A program made the translations under genes and the position numbers. From NCBI RefSeq assembly GCF_000223215.1, contig NC_017243.1, positions 1,612,001 through 1,676,000 of the forward strand: DNA of 64,000 nucleotides, given 5' to 3'. Shown here one piece after another: positions 62,769 to 64,000 of the stretch; the stretch's first letter is position 1; each line of letters opens with the position of its first letter. Source of the stretch: Brachyspira intermedia PWS/A (GTDB taxonomy: Bacteria; Spirochaetota; Brachyspiria; Brachyspirales; Brachyspiraceae). The notes below the pieces were generated by a model. The model saw only the letters and a program-made list of their open reading frames with translations, was not told the DNA's origin and did no database searches.

Positions 62769-64000
62769 ATGAGTAATACTAAAGAGAAATTAAAAGAACT
62801 TATAAAAGAAAAGTATTTGATAATAGATGGTGCTACAGGTACAGAACTTCAAAAAAAAGAAATAAAAAAAGAATTTTGGATTATAGATGGAAATAATATA
62901 GAAGGTTGTAATGAAATATTAAATATAACCGCTCCAAATATAATGAAAGAAATACATATAGATTATTTGAATGCTAATGCCAATATAATAAAAACAAACA
63001 GTTTCGGAGCTATACCTTGGGTTTTAAGTGAATATGATATTGCAGATAAAGCTTATGAACTTGCTAAAAGTGCTGCATTAATAGCTAATGATGCAAGAGA
63101 AGAATATTTAAAAAATCCTAATTCAAAAGGAGATTTAAATAGAGATGTATTTATTGCTGGCAGCTTAGGACCAGGAGTAAAACTTCCAAGTTTAGGACAA
63201 ATTAGTTTTGATGAAATGTATAATGGTTATATAGAAGCTGCTAAAGGTTTAATAGACGGAGGAGTTGATATAATACTTCTTGAAACTGCACAAGATGTTT
63301 TGCAATTAAAAGCTGCAATACTAGCAGTAAATGATACAGCCAAAAAACTAAATAAAGAAATTCCAATAATGGTTTCTGTAACTATAGAAAAAGAAGGTAC
63401 TATGCTTTTAGGTACAGATATAGAAACAGCATACACTATACTTTCTAATTTGGATATATTTTCTATTGGTATGAATTGCGGTACTGGTCCAGATATGGCA
63501 ATGCGTCATATAAAGAAACTTTCAGAAATATCATGTCTTCCTATATCAATACATAGTAATGCAGGACTTCCAGAAAATAGAGGCGGAAAAGCATATTATA
63601 GTATGACTCCGGAAGAATTTGCTGATATCAATAGTAAGTTTTTTGAATTAGACGGACTTGCATTTATAGGAGGATGCTGCGGTACTACCCCACTCCATAT
63701 AAAGGCTTTGGCTGATAAAGTAAAAGGTATGAAACCTAAAAATCCTGCATTAGAAAAACAAAGACCATATATAGCCAGTTTATTTAATGTGGTAAGTATA
63801 AAACAAAATCCAGCTCCTTTGATGATTGGTGAAAGAAGTAATGCCACAGGAAGTAAAATATTTAGAGAACTTATGATTGCAGGCGATATGGACGGTATGC
63901 TTGATGTAGGTATAAAACAGGTAAAAGCAGGAAGCCATGCAATAGATGTTAATGCAGCTTGGGCTGGACGTGATGAAGTAGAAGATATTACAAAAATTAT
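62769..64000 (+). CDS. metH: cobalamin-dependent methionine synthase, N-terminal part
   Basis: MetH transfers a methyl group from methyl-tetrahydrofolate to homocysteine through cobalamin. 410 codons are visible and the frame runs off the window. The homocysteine-binding domain begins with IIDGATGTELQKKE and has the zinc ligands in GMNCGTGP and in GGCCGTTP (about residues 237 and 302-303). From about residue 350 the pterin-binding domain starts with LMIGERSNATGSKIFRELMI and AIDVNAAWAGRDE. The cobalamin-binding and activation domains would lie beyond the edge, so their presence cannot be confirmed. GGAG lies nine bases before the ATG. It is unrelated to the polysaccharide cluster. Confidence 0.93.
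   Translation, partial: MSNTKEKLKELIKEKYLIIDGATGTELQKKEIKKEFWIIDGNNIEGCNEILNITAPNIMKEIHIDYLNANANIIKTNSFGAIPWVLSEYDIADKAYELAKSAALIANDAREEYLKNPNSKGDLNRDVFIAGSLGPGVKLPSLGQISFDEMYNGYIEAAKGLIDGGVDIILLETAQDVLQLKAAILAVNDTAKKLNKEIPIMVSVTIEKEGTMLLGTDIETAYTILSNLDIFSIGMNCGTGPDMAMRHIKKLSEISCLPISIHSNAGLPENRGGKAYYSMTPEEFADINSKFFELDGLAFIGGCCGTTPLHIKALADKVKGMKPKNPALEKQRPYIASLFNVVSIKQNPAPLMIGERSNATGSKIFRELMIAGDMDGMLDVGIKQVKAGSHAIDVNAAWAGRDEVEDITKI

Noticed and set aside
1-64000. tRNA or rRNA genes and transposases
   Set aside because: No GTTCRANYC-type arms in cloverleaf context, no rRNA-like sequence and no DDE-type transposase frame were recognised.

Overview
The window is a strongly AT-rich chromosome segment, very probably from a spirochaete of the genus Brachyspira. 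I base this on base composition, a 7,866-residue spirochaete-type coiled-coil protein, many lipoproteins with an F-I-S-C lipobox, a double-length UvrA and a rapidly changing surface-polysaccharide locus. The genus is inferred from general knowledge, not from a database search. No rRNA, tRNA, CRISPR array or transposase is visible.

Left part (1-30435). A secreted repeat protein (minus strand, running off the left edge) diverges from a 23.6-kb giant gene. The giant protein is almost entirely coiled coil, built from about nine diverged repeats of 620-770 residues, with a small basic helical domain at its C-terminus. Its natural N-terminus, with good promoter and ribosome binding site, seems to be a membrane anchor starting at 2047. 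That anchor joins the giant frame only after a -1 shift on a run of eight A. Converging on it from the right is a minus-strand group: HPr-like protein, gluconate-type permease, dUTPase and two paralogous lipoproteins. A 342-bp non-coding element with nested inverted repeats (29998-30339) separates this group from uvrA.

Middle part (30436-40137). A fused tandem UvrA of 1,938 residues has four intact ATPase sites. It is followed by an unknown acidic protein whose membrane segment appears to be out of frame, a small possible ribbon-helix-helix protein, a DUF3298-like lipoprotein, and about 1.4 kb of AT-rich DNA without genes.

Right part (40138-62398). One consensus promoter starts a surface-polysaccharide cluster. 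The first genes (rfbF, rfbG, rfbH, an HMGL-type aldolase, a thiamine-diphosphate enzyme, an FkbM methyltransferase and a short-chain dehydrogenase) would make a CDP-3,6-dideoxyhexose, possibly branched in the yersiniose manner. Three family-2 glycosyltransferases follow. The remainder is a mosaic of polysaccharide pyruvyl transferases, a radical SAM enzyme, two nearly identical ferredoxin/FrhB/pyruvyl-transferase fusions, an acyltransferase and another glycosyltransferase. Most of these carry the same short tag (WWIPIKKWRDDFRNKML), often followed by GC-rich pentanucleotide repeats of 6-9 units that lead into alternative tails. Identical intergenic modules with the same terminator are copied between genes. 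Four genes here are split by the loss of one base in an A or T run.

The window ends in the first 410 codons of metH. The mosaic right part, with repeats and homopolymer breaks, looks like a variable surface-glycan locus; the alternative explanations for the breaks are set out in the findings.
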